Assembly: GCA_944320845.1 (NCBI GenBank)
Contig: CALUJA010000006.1
Span: 62,001 to 126,000 of the forward strand
DNA length: 64,000 nt
From: an uncultured Phocaeicola sp.
GTDB lineage: Bacteria > Bacteroidota > Bacteroidia > Bacteroidales > Bacteroidaceae
Direction: 5' to 3'
The notes beneath the pieces are model-generated. The model was not told the origin of the DNA. It searched no databases and was given only the letters and a program-made list of their open reading frames with translations. The position numbers were made by a program, and so were the translations under genes. Positions 34,001 to 42,029 of the stretch are shown here, piece after piece. Positions within the stretch are counted from its first letter, which is position 1. Each line of letters opens with the position of its first letter.

Positions 34001-34125
34001 TCTGTAGCTGTCACGCTGCCCGGCTCTGCATAAACTGCCAACGGCAATCCGACAGAAAGAACGGCACATGCAGCCACTTTCACAAATGCGCGACTAAACA
34101 GCACGCGGTCTAAATGTGCATCCAT
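31096..34125 (-). CDS. SusC/RagA-family TonB-dependent transporter
   Basis: A 1009-residue outer-membrane importer. In order: signal peptide (AACAVLSVGLPLAVYAE region), carboxypeptidase-like domain (VTGQIVDSKGETIIGANI, about residues 50-67), TonB-box/plug start (EVIDEVVVIGYGTQRKGDVT), plug domain with GVEGDLNTVAPENIESI and ILITTKSGKRG, and a 22-strand barrel ending SYTFGVNLTF. It takes up oligosaccharides by TonB energy together with SusD. It is 106 bases downstream of GH127 in the same direction and 11 bases before susD. Expression is probably controlled by the divergent hybrid two-component system. Confidence 0.95.
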   Translation of the reverse strand: MDAHLDRVLFSRAFVKVAACAVLSVGLPLAVYAEPGSVTATEAVQQTKTVTGQIVDSKGETIIGANIMEKGTTNGTITDFDGKFSLTTAPNATLVISYIGYQSVELPVSQIKAGQTITLKEDTEVIDEVVVIGYGTQRKGDVTSAIASVKSEDFTIGKIGDAADLIKGKVAGLTIAKGSGDPSATSTIRLRGVISVNGSTTPLVLIDGVEGDLNTVAPENIESIDVLKDASAAAIYGTRGANGVILITTKSGKRGEHTTANYSGYVSASTFGKKLEFMDAADVRAGLTNFTDQGYDTDWLDAISRTGFTHNHNFNITGGTEKTTYSADFTYRKEEGVIMNTYAEDIHMRFDVSHWMLNDMLKVNLNLVKKWHKNSATNATATDQSNIYRQAIARNPTAPIYNEDGSYNENFGVSYYYNPVGMLEERLGNDQYEETRATGNITFEPIKGWQTNLMLATSRYSMHDEGYNTSKYFGSTLGGYNGYASHYNDDSRTDNLELTSKYDLNIGKHRMNALVGYSYQYYKYERNYAYNYDFPNDFFQWNNLGIGTYLKSGRAGMGSEANENTLIGFFGRVSYAYDNRYNVLVSVRREGSSKFGDNNKWGTFPSVSLGWTISNEKFMEDLTWLNNLKLRAGFGITGVIPNDPYMSLTRYSYSVYYKDGDEWKQGLKPDANPNPNLKWEKSTEFNVGLDWSVLDDRLGGSIDVYNKKTTDLLFWYSVPTPPNLATTTFANGGSVRNRGVEVAINAVPVRTKDFEWRTVVTLAHNSSELLSLSNELYETNSYQDVGGLGEPISVTTHRMEEGRPLGEFYGLKSVGVSENGLFLIEKSSTGEIEEFSTSMLTNDAYRQYLGNGLPKVTLGWTNNLSYKNWDLSMQFTSQLGFDILNEPRAYYENNSHAYNRLKSVLDAPYGGEYTLSSSQPQTMVSYYLENGNFLKLTNLTIGYTFPIKQNNKWIKGVRAYLSGDNLFTITGYSGLDPELANAYPTYAGIDARDKYPSIRSYTFGVNLTF

Positions 34126-34231
34126 TTCGTTTGTATTTAAGGGTTAATATTGAGTGGAAACCAATGGCCAATCGCCAAGGCTTGGCTGCCTTGACTTTCA
34201 GCCATTCATTTTCCAACCGTTAATTGTCTTA

Positions 34232-36673
34232 TCATTCGTTTACTTTCCATTCGATGATTCCTCCCGACTCACCTTTCTGCAGCTGGGCGGCAATCTTCAG
34301 GCCGGTCGTCGTGACGGGCTTGAAGTCGAGGCTGTTGTAGCAGTCTTTCTTCACACCGTATTCGTTCAGCGCCTCCACTTCCTTCCAGGCGTTTCCGTCC
34401 TTGTAGTAGAGCTTCCAGCTCTGCGGAACACGGAAGTTGCCATCGTAGTGGTCGAAGTCCAGCCAGTATACCTGCACATTGGATACGGTGTAAGGCTTGT
34501 CGAACTCGTATGCCAGCGTTTCTTCGGTGCCTTCCTTCAGCCACCAGTAGTGGTAAGGCTTGGATGTGTCGGACGAGCGCTTCGGTTCCCACTGGTCGTT
34601 CACGCCCCACGCATAAGAGATAATGGAGGCCGACTCGGGAGCATCCTTCTGGATTGGAGCCTGGATGGTGAACGTCTTTGCCTTTGAAGCGATGGTCGGT
34701 TCGGGAGTCGGAGTGGCGTATTCCTTAGCCTCCGGAATCCATACCTCCATCTGGTCGGCGCCGCGGTTGTTCCAGGTTGAGTAAGGGATGGCCTTGAAGG
34801 TGACATCCTTCACCGTTCCGTCGCGCCCTACCTCTTTGGCGGCTCCGCTCAATACCATCACGCCGTTCAGCAGGCCGGCATCGAAGGTAGCGTCAATCTT
34901 CGTGTCGGGAGTGATGAACTTGTTGAACACGGTGCTGTCCGGCTGATCCTTGCCCTCGAGACAGAACATAATCGGGCCGCGCTCCAAAGCCAGCATGCCG
35001 CGGTCGACTTCCACCTGGTCGTTTGCCTTGATGCGGCGCACATCCATCGGCAGTGTAAGCTCGATTACATCGCCTGCCTTCCAGGTGCGGACTATGGTCT
35101 CGTAGCCGTCTCCCTCGGCGGCATTGGCCGACGAGCCGTTCACCTTCAGCGTATACTTTTTGGGAGCATCGGTGTAGGCATAGAGGTCGGAAGCTACCGG
35201 AGCACTCTGCACCCAGCTCGGAATGCGCAGACGGATGGCAAACTCGCCTTCCTTTTCGGGAGTCACCTTGATGGCAATCTTGCCGTCCCACGGATAGTCG
35301 GTGGTCTGCTCGAGTGTCACCTTGTTGTCGGCAGTCTGCATTTCGGCAGTGCCCTGAATATAGAGATTCACATAAATGTCGTTCTGCTGAGTGGCATAGG
35401 CGTAATTAGGAACGGAGGCGATGAAGCGGGTCACATTGCCCGGACAGCATGCACAGCCGAACCAGCGCTGACGCTCGTGCTCACCCATCGACTCGAGCGG
35501 ATTGTCGTAAAAGAACTTGTCGCCACTCAATGATACGCCTGAGATTACACCATTATATAAGGCACGCTCCAGCACATCCATGTATTTGGATTCGCCCGTA
35601 GCGAGAAACATGCGGTAGTTCCAGTATACATTGGCGATGGAAGCACAGGTTTCGCAATAAGCCGTATGGTTCTGAAGCTCGTAGTTCGGGCCGAAGCCTT
35701 CGCCCTGCGCACGCGAGCCCATGCCGCCGGTGATGTAAAGCTTCTTGCTCACCAGATTGTCCCACAGGCGGGTCAGTGCATGGAAGTAGGCAGTGTCGTT
35801 TGTCAAGGCAGCCACATCGGCCACACCCGAATAAAGGTATCCGGCGCGCACGGCATGACCCACGATTTCATCCTGTTGCAGGATGGGCTTGTGGTCTTGG
35901 CTGTATTCGCTCAGCTTGTGGCCGTCGGTTCCGCGTCCGGTCTCCTCCACGAAATACTTCGCCATATCCAGGTATTTCTGGTCGCCCGTCACCTTATACA
36001 GCTTGCAGAGCGCCATTTCGATGATGGGGTGTCCTGACGGCACGTGCTTCTGGCCTTCGTTCGGCCCGAACACCTTGCACACCAGGTCGGCATTCTTGAT
36101 GGCCACATCGAGGAAAGTGCGCTTGCCCGTAGCACGGTAGTGGGCTACGGCAGCTTCATACATGTGTCCGCTGTTGTAAAGCTCATGGCTGTTCAGCTTC
36201 TCCCATTTGGAGCGTCCCCACCATCCGGACAGACGGTAGCACTTGTTTGTGACGCAGGTGGTAAGATACCCGTCCGGCTCCTGAGCCGCAGCGATGATAT
36301 TGATTACGCTGTCAAGATAATGGTCGAGTTGCGGGTCGTATTTCACCGCCAGTGAATAAGACGCGCCCTCTATTACTTTATAAGGGTCGGTATCGTCGAA
36401 AGAAAAATCTCCCCGGTGCTCCCCTTTCTTCAATCCGCCTGCGATGGCGAAATTGTCGAAGCGTCCGTTTTTCTCACACTCTCTGAAAGCCGAAGGGATG
36501 GATACCGTGCGGTTCGTTTCAATGCGCGGCGACCAGAAACGGTCGTTGATGTGAACCTGCGTAAACGGCACTTCCTGAATCGGTGCGTCCGGCTGCCGGT
36601 AAGTCGGCTTACTGCAAGAAGCGGTTCCCAGTACTACAAGTCCGCTCATCAGAATTAACAGATTGTTTTTCAT
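34232..36673 (-). CDS. GH127-family beta-L-arabinofuranosidase (DUF1680)
   Basis: An 813-residue lipoprotein (signal ending VLGTASC) of glycoside hydrolase family 127, whose known members remove beta-L-arabinofuranose. The zinc-cysteine active site seen in family structures is conserved: Glu341 and Cys343 in CETC, and Cys409-Cys410 in CACCPGN, matching the Glu/Cys and Cys-Cys pairs of the characterised enzyme HypBA1 (one cysteine is the nucleophile there). The N-terminal (alpha/alpha)6 barrel runs to about residue 430; beta-sandwich domains follow, and the last ~150 residues resemble a discoidin-like binding module (TLAYEFDKPYTVSNVQVYWL). The ATG at 36673 gives the lipobox. First gene of the PUL transcript, with its own -7 box. 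Confidence 0.9.
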   Translation of the reverse strand: MKNNLLILMSGLVVLGTASCSKPTYRQPDAPIQEVPFTQVHINDRFWSPRIETNRTVSIPSAFRECEKNGRFDNFAIAGGLKKGEHRGDFSFDDTDPYKVIEGASYSLAVKYDPQLDHYLDSVINIIAAAQEPDGYLTTCVTNKCYRLSGWWGRSKWEKLNSHELYNSGHMYEAAVAHYRATGKRTFLDVAIKNADLVCKVFGPNEGQKHVPSGHPIIEMALCKLYKVTGDQKYLDMAKYFVEETGRGTDGHKLSEYSQDHKPILQQDEIVGHAVRAGYLYSGVADVAALTNDTAYFHALTRLWDNLVSKKLYITGGMGSRAQGEGFGPNYELQNHTAYCETCASIANVYWNYRMFLATGESKYMDVLERALYNGVISGVSLSGDKFFYDNPLESMGEHERQRWFGCACCPGNVTRFIASVPNYAYATQQNDIYVNLYIQGTAEMQTADNKVTLEQTTDYPWDGKIAIKVTPEKEGEFAIRLRIPSWVQSAPVASDLYAYTDAPKKYTLKVNGSSANAAEGDGYETIVRTWKAGDVIELTLPMDVRRIKANDQVEVDRGMLALERGPIMFCLEGKDQPDSTVFNKFITPDTKIDATFDAGLLNGVMVLSGAAKEVGRDGTVKDVTFKAIPYSTWNNRGADQMEVWIPEAKEYATPTPEPTIASKAKTFTIQAPIQKDAPESASIISYAWGVNDQWEPKRSSDTSKPYHYWWLKEGTEETLAYEFDKPYTVSNVQVYWLDFDHYDGNFRVPQSWKLYYKDGNAWKEVEALNEYGVKKDCYNSLDFKPVTTTGLKIAAQLQKGESGGIIEWKVNE

Positions 36674-37009
36674 ATTATCATTTTTTTTGATTCCACGGTC
36701 ACAAATATAGGGAGAAACACCATTCACGGATAGAAAAATAATCCAGACTTGTAAGAAAATAGTCGTAAACCTGGATTTTTATCCTATCTTCCACCCCACA
36801 CAGAAGGCATTGCAGACTATTTTACAGCATATATGGACGATTTTATCAGGTTCATCCTGCAGTTGCATCCCCATCAAAATCAGAAACCGTCACTATCCGC
36901 GTCTTTTTTAACTATTAAAAATATATTAAACATACTTTGCATCTTGAATTATTTTCTATAACTTGCGCCTACAATACAAAATGACATGTTATTTAGAAGC
37001 AGTTTTACA
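36674..37009. promoter_or_regulatory. Divergent PUL/HTCS control region
   Basis: This 336-base gap separates GH127 from the regulator. It holds a minus-strand -7 box TATATTTG (36719-36712) for GH127 without a good -33, which fits an activator-dependent promoter, and the inverted repeat AATCCAG (36740-36746) / CTGGATT (36771-36777) just upstream of it, a candidate regulator site. I see no clear promoter for the plus-strand gene; the rest shows nothing I recognise. Confidence 0.5.
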
Positions 37010-40000
37010 ATGAAGTTCAAAATGCTATTCTGTCTGCTGACGCTTCTTTATGCCGTGCAAGGGATATGCACCGCACTTCCCACCCAGTTTCAGTTCAGGC
37101 ATTACAATATAGAAAACGGAATGTCGTCAAACTCCGTCACCGACATCATCCAAGACCGGAAAGGGTATATATGGATGGCCACCGACGGCGGACTGAACTG
37201 TTTCGACGGGATAAGCTTCACCTTCTACCAGAAAGGGAATCCGCATTATCCGACCTTGCAGACCAACATCATACATACACTATGCGAAGCGGGCGAAGAC
37301 ACGCTCTGGCTGGGGACAGACATCGGCATATACATTTATAATATGAAGGAAAACCGCATCGCCCGATTCGACCGCACCACGGAAAACGGAACTTCCGTGC
37401 TTTCCTACATCAACCAAATGCGCCGCGACCGGAAAGGCAGAATCTGGATTGCCACAAGAGAACAGGACGTGTTCTGTTACGACCCACGGTCGGAAAAGCT
37501 CAAAAACTATAAGCTGCCGGACGGAGACGGGACAGCCCTCTGCCTGCTGTGCGACAGTCAGGGGAAAATATGGCTGTCCGGATACAACCACCTCTACCGT
37601 CTGAATGAAGAAAAAGAGACATTCGACATCTTCCCGCTCGAAAACAAGGAAAACGAGTTTCATGCCATGGCCATGTGGGAGGATGCCGTAGGCAGCCTCT
37701 GGGCCGGAACGTGGACGGAAGGGCTCTGGAAAATCAATCCGTCTACCGGAGAAACCCAGAAATATCTGATGTCCGGCGGCAGCAGAAGTGCCGTACACAT
37801 CCACTCTATCGGAGAATACAAGCCCGACCTGCTGCTTATCGGCTCGGACAACGGGATGACTTTCTTCAAGCCCTCTACCGGAGAAAGCCAGCTCTACGCC
37901 CACTACGGAGAGGAAACGGAATCGCTGTCCGACAAATTCATCTATCCCATACTGAAAGACAGGGAAGGAGGCATGTGGATTGGAACATTCTATAACGGCG
38001 TCAACTATCTGCCGCCCTACAGCGGCCAGTTTGAAGGATACACACCGGATGACAACAGTCCGCTGTTCTGCGGGAAAATCATCAGCCGCTTCTGTGAAGA
38101 CGGGGAAGGGAACATCTGGATAGCCTCAGACGACGGCGGACTGAGCTGCTTCTCGCCCCAGAAGCGTGCCTTCACCGACTTTGCCGGAAGAGAAACCTTT
38201 GCCTACGACAATATCCACGCGCTTTGTGAGGCAGGCGACGAACTGTGGATAGGGACTTACGGACAGAATATCCGCATTCTGAACAGAAAGACCGGAAGCA
38301 TAAAAAGCTACGAGGGCAAGGAGCCGAACGGAGTGAGCGTATATACCATCTTCAAAGACAGCCGGGGGCGTATCTGGACAGGGTCGATGGACGCCTTATG
38401 CCTGTATGACCGCAAAAACGACCGCCTCGTCCCCGTCGAAACGGTGGAGAGCCTCATCATCGACATCAACGAAGACACGGCGGGATACTTGTGGATTGCA
38501 ACCGGGAAAGGGCTTTTCCGCCACGACCCGGACAAAATGACCTGGAAGAAATACGGACAAAAGGAAGGACTCGGCACACAAATCATCAACCATCTGTGCA
38601 AAGACCGGGAGGGAAAGCTATGGGTAGGTACGGATGAAGGACTCTATCTGTATGACAACCGGACAGACACCCTCGCACGACAGCCGCTGAACATCCCCAA
38701 CGAATACATCAACGCCATAGTAGAGGGGGACAGCTGCCTGTGGATTACTACGGCCAAAGGACTGGTCAAGTATACGCCCGGAACCAAGGCGGCACAGGTC
38801 TTCACACGAAGCGACGGACTGCAAAGCGAAGCCTTCATTTCCGCTTCCGCCCTACGTGCCCGCAACGGGGACATCTATGTGGGAAGCATCAACGGATTCA
38901 ACCGGTTCAATCCCCATCAGCTGAAACAGAACTCACTGAAGCCTACTGTGGTGCTGACCGGACTCGAAATCTTCAACCAGCCTATAGAAACGGAAGCAGG
39001 CGGCATACTGCCGCTTTCCATCGACTGCTTGGACGAAATACACCTCTCGCATGCCGACAATGTCATCACCCTGCAATATGCGGCATTAAGCTACTGCACG
39101 CCCCAAAAGAACCAATATGCCTACATGCTGGAAGGATTCGACAAGGAATGGAACTATGTCGGCTCGCAAAACAGCACGACCTATACCAATCTGCCGGCAG
39201 GTACCTATACATTCCGGGTCAAGGCTTCGAACAACGACAATATATGGAACGAGGAAGGAACATCGATACGCATCATAATCCATCCGCCGTTTTATCTGTC
39301 TCTTCCCTTCAAGGTAGCTTACGTTCTCTTGTTCTTCCTGGCACTCGGCATACTTGTCCACTCCATCATAAAACGGAGCGAAAAGAAACATGCCAAAGTA
39401 ATCGACGAGCTGAACATCCGGAAAGAGAAAGAGATGCACGAAGCAAAGATAAACTTCTTCACCATGATAGCCCATGAAATCCGTACACCGGTATCGCTCA
39501 TCATCGGGCCGCTGGAGAAAGTCATGCAGTCTACTTCCCAGATTCCTGCGGAAATACGCAACGATTTGGAGATTATCGACCGCAACAGCCAGCGTCTGCT
39601 CTATCTGGTCAACCAACTGCTGGACTTCCGAAAGGTGGAACAGAATGAAATGAAGATGCATTTCGCCTCTCAGAGCATCAAAGAACTGATGAAGGCGGTA
39701 TGCGAACGGTTTCAGCCGTCGCTGGAACAAAAGGGCATCGCGCTGTCTGTCGTTTATCCGGAAGACGGATTTTATGCCGATGTAGACCGGGAGGCCGTGA
39801 CCAAAGTGCTGAGCAACCTGCTGACCAATGCCAACAAATACACAAAAGACGATGTAAAGATTGAGTTTGCCGCACAAACCCAGCAGCAGACCTTCTCCAT
39901 CAGTGTGACCGACAACGGGAAAGGCATGAATCCGAAGGAGCTTCAGCTTATCTTCCAGCCATTTTATCAGGGTTCGGACAACAAGCCGGGCACCGGCATC

Positions 40001-40969
40001 GGGCTCAGCATCGTGAAAGGCATTGTGGAGGCGCATCACGGACAGATAGAAGTGAAATCGCAAGAAGCCAAGGGGTCTTCTTTCCGCATCATCCTCCCCA
40101 TCAGGCAAAAGGACGCCAAACCTGCCGAAAACACACCCCAAAAGACTACAAAGCTGCCGGAAGACATTCTGCCGGAACAAATCAGCAACCTGAACGCCAA
40201 AAAGCTTCCCGTGATACTGATAGCTGAAGACAATGAAGACATGATGCATTTTCTCTCTGAAAGCTTCAAGTCGTCTTACACCGTCATTCAGGCCAACGAC
40301 GGCAGGGAAGCATTGGAGCACCTGAAAGGACAGGATGTCGCTTTAATCATCAGCGACTGGATGATGCCGAACATGGACGGCATCGAACTCTGCAAGGCGG
40401 TGCGCAACGACCCGCTGACAAGCCATATCCCTTTCATCCTGCTGACAGCAAAGACCGACAACGACTCGAAAATATCGGGAATGAACTGCGGAGCGGACGC
40501 ATACATCGAAAAGCCCTTTTCCTTGCAGTATCTCAGTGCCTGCATAAAGAATCTGCTTGACCTCCGCGAACAGCTTTACAAGAAGTTCTCGCAAATGCCG
40601 ACCGTGCCTATCAGCTCCATAGCCGGGAACAGTGCCGACAAAGAGTTTCTCATCAAGATGAACCAACTGATAGAAGACAATTTCGACAATACAGAACTGT
40701 CGGTCGACTTTCTTGCCGAACAGCTTTGCATCAGCCGCTCGGGACTGTTTGCCAAGATAAAGGCACTGGCCAACATCACTCCCAACGAGATGATTCAACT
40801 AATCCGCCTGAAAAAGGCCGCCACCCTTTTACTGGAAAACAAATACCATATCAGCGAAGTGAGCTATATGGTAGGATTCAACAATCCTTCCTATTTCAGC
40901 AAATGCTTCCAGAAACAGTTTGGAGTGACTCCGGGAAAATTTGTGGAAAACAATACAGAAAAGAAATAG
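37010..40969 (+). CDS. Hybrid two-component system sensor/regulator (HTCS)
   Basis: A 1319-residue one-protein regulator of the PUL. Order: signal peptide; about 12 Reg_prop beta-propeller repeats (IWMATDGG, LWLGTD, MWIGTFYNG, and similar) to ~residue 640; Y_Y_Y domain to ~750; membrane helix KVAYVLLFFLALGILVHSII (~767-786); HisKA with the phospho-acceptor in AHEIRTPVSLI (~819-829); HATPase with TNANKY and GTGIGLSIVKG; receiver with Asp in SDWMMPNMDG (~1115-1124); and an AraC-type HTH ending QFGVTPGKFVE. It senses a glycan fragment in the periplasm and activates the divergent PUL. The start at 37010 is chosen for the signal peptide; an in-frame ATG lies at 36986. Confidence 0.95.
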   Translation: MKFKMLFCLLTLLYAVQGICTALPTQFQFRHYNIENGMSSNSVTDIIQDRKGYIWMATDGGLNCFDGISFTFYQKGNPHYPTLQTNIIHTLCEAGEDTLWLGTDIGIYIYNMKENRIARFDRTTENGTSVLSYINQMRRDRKGRIWIATREQDVFCYDPRSEKLKNYKLPDGDGTALCLLCDSQGKIWLSGYNHLYRLNEEKETFDIFPLENKENEFHAMAMWEDAVGSLWAGTWTEGLWKINPSTGETQKYLMSGGSRSAVHIHSIGEYKPDLLLIGSDNGMTFFKPSTGESQLYAHYGEETESLSDKFIYPILKDREGGMWIGTFYNGVNYLPPYSGQFEGYTPDDNSPLFCGKIISRFCEDGEGNIWIASDDGGLSCFSPQKRAFTDFAGRETFAYDNIHALCEAGDELWIGTYGQNIRILNRKTGSIKSYEGKEPNGVSVYTIFKDSRGRIWTGSMDALCLYDRKNDRLVPVETVESLIIDINEDTAGYLWIATGKGLFRHDPDKMTWKKYGQKEGLGTQIINHLCKDREGKLWVGTDEGLYLYDNRTDTLARQPLNIPNEYINAIVEGDSCLWITTAKGLVKYTPGTKAAQVFTRSDGLQSEAFISASALRARNGDIYVGSINGFNRFNPHQLKQNSLKPTVVLTGLEIFNQPIETEAGGILPLSIDCLDEIHLSHADNVITLQYAALSYCTPQKNQYAYMLEGFDKEWNYVGSQNSTTYTNLPAGTYTFRVKASNNDNIWNEEGTSIRIIIHPPFYLSLPFKVAYVLLFFLALGILVHSIIKRSEKKHAKVIDELNIRKEKEMHEAKINFFTMIAHEIRTPVSLIIGPLEKVMQSTSQIPAEIRNDLEIIDRNSQRLLYLVNQLLDFRKVEQNEMKMHFASQSIKELMKAVCERFQPSLEQKGIALSVVYPEDGFYADVDREAVTKVLSNLLTNANKYTKDDVKIEFAAQTQQQTFSISVTDNGKGMNPKELQLIFQPFYQGSDNKPGTGIGLSIVKGIVEAHHGQIEVKSQEAKGSSFRIILPIRQKDAKPAENTPQKTTKLPEDILPEQISNLNAKKLPVILIAEDNEDMMHFLSESFKSSYTVIQANDGREALEHLKGQDVALIISDWMMPNMDGIELCKAVRNDPLTSHIPFILLTAKTDNDSKISGMNCGADAYIEKPFSLQYLSACIKNLLDLREQLYKKFSQMPTVPISSIAGNSADKEFLIKMNQLIEDNFDNTELSVDFLAEQLCISRSGLFAKIKALANITPNEMIQLIRLKKAATLLLENKYHISEVSYMVGFNNPSYFSKCFQKQFGVTPGKFVENNTEKK

Positions 40970-41080
40970 GCAAAGCCCTAAAAACGACAACTCAACAAAG
41001 CAAATCTGGCAAAGAAACGCTAAATACACATTTATATTATATATACTTCAAACATAAAGGAGAGAAAAACGCGCATTTTT

Positions 41081-41111
41081 TTTGCAGTTTAAGAAATAAT
41101 CCCTACCTTTG
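41081..41111 (+). promoter_or_regulatory. Promoter of the tRNA-Glu pair
   Basis: TTTG (41081-41084), a 19-base spacer, TACCTTTG (41104-41111), an exact consensus match about 38 bases before the first tRNA. Between the HTCS stop (40969) and this promoter I see nothing else. Confidence 0.8.
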
Positions 41112-41149
41112 CACCCGTGATTGAGAAAAGCTCACCACAAGCCAAGGCC

Positions 41150-41221
41150 GGCCCGTTCGTCTATCGGTTAGGACGCAAGATTTTCATTCTTGAAAGGGGG
41201 GTTCGATTCCCCCACGGGCTA
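41150..41221 (+). tRNA. tRNA-Glu (anticodon TTC), copy 1
   Basis: A complete cloverleaf: 7-bp acceptor stem (G1-T72 wobble), anticodon stem CAAGA/TCTTG around loop TTTTCAT giving anticodon TTC, and T arm GGGGG-GTTCGAT-TCCCC. No encoded CCA; 72 bases to the discriminator A. Confidence 0.95.
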
Positions 41222-41266
41222 CCTGATTGATATCATACATCAGGCAATGCCGGTGTAAAAAAGGCC

Positions 41267-41338
41267 GGCCCGTTCGTCTATCGGTTAGGACGCAAGATTT
41301 TCATTCTTGAAAGGGGGGTTCGATTCCCCCACGGGCTA
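41267..41338 (+). tRNA. tRNA-Glu (anticodon TTC), copy 2
   Basis: Base-for-base identical to the first copy over all 72 positions, 117 bases downstream start to start, and preceded by the same AAGGCC. The two are probably co-transcribed. Confidence 0.95.
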
Positions 41339-41345
41339 CAGACGA

Positions 41346-41387
41346 AAAGAGACATGTCTCTGCAAAACGATGTGTCTCTTTCATTTT
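41346..41387 (+). terminator. Terminator after the tRNA-Glu pair
   Basis: AAAGAGACA (41346-41354) pairs with TGTCTCTTT (41373-41381), followed by CATTTTT. It ends against the stop codon of the convergent PPTase gene. Confidence 0.75.
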
Positions 41388-42028
41388 TCCGGCAAACTCC
41401 AGGTACAGACAAAACCGGGGTGTATCATATAACGGACTGAAAAAGTCTGCAAATGTTTCGTGCGATACTCCTCACCCACAAAACATCCTTCATCCTGCAA
41501 AATGAAAGGCCGGATGCGCAGATGTTCCAAAAAGTCCACTTCCTCACAATCCATCAGCTTATAGATGGTTTCCTTAGCCGACCAATGCAGCAACAACTGA
41601 TAAAGACAGGACGAGGAATCCGACTCCCGTTCTCTTTCAAGCATCTCATCCGGACGCATAAACCGGGAAGCGACCTTACGCACCCTTTCACCGTAATATT
41701 CTATGTCAATGCCGACTTCGGAAGAAGGATGACAACCTACCGCCACATAGCCTTTCGTATGGGATATGGTCAGATGAAACGGGAAATCTGCCACATAAGG
41801 ACGGCCGGACGGATAATGGAGAATGTCCAGCTCACGCCCCGTCAACTCTTTCAGCAGCACCCGCACGGCCGTACACTCCAACTGACGGGACGCCGACCTC
41901 AGCTGACGGACTTCTTCCCGCCAAGCCGCAGTGTCTGAAAACCTTTCCAAAAGCTCATCAAGCCCCTCTGTCACCTCCCATACAGCCCAGACAGCCCCTC
42001 CGTCTTCCCATTTCTTCAGCAGCGGCAT
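41381..42028 (-). CDS. 4'-phosphopantetheinyl transferase superfamily protein
   Basis: A 215-residue Sfp-type transferase that moves phosphopantetheine from CoA to a carrier-protein serine. Motifs: HLTISHTKGYVAVGC (about residues 85-99), EVGIDIEYYGERV with the magnesium-binding Asp-x-Glu (about 103-115), and LLHWSAKETIYKLMD (about 147-161). These cover the usual family motifs, so it is probably active. Which carrier protein it serves is unknown. Its ATG is one base after the gldE stop (TGA-T-ATG), suggesting translational coupling; the gldE-PPTase pairing is common in Bacteroidales. Confidence 0.9.
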   Translation of the reverse strand: MPLLKKWEDGGAVWAVWEVTEGLDELLERFSDTAAWREEVRQLRSASRQLECTAVRVLLKELTGRELDILHYPSGRPYVADFPFHLTISHTKGYVAVGCHPSSEVGIDIEYYGERVRKVASRFMRPDEMLERERESDSSSCLYQLLLHWSAKETIYKLMDCEEVDFLEHLRIRPFILQDEGCFVGEEYRTKHLQTFSVRYMIHPGFVCTWSLPEK

Positions 42029-42029
42029 A

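Noticed and set aside
41150-41338. Tandem tRNA pair considered as an attachment site of an integrated element
   Set aside because: No integrase, no matching direct repeat further along that I could see, and normal housekeeping genes on the right side.
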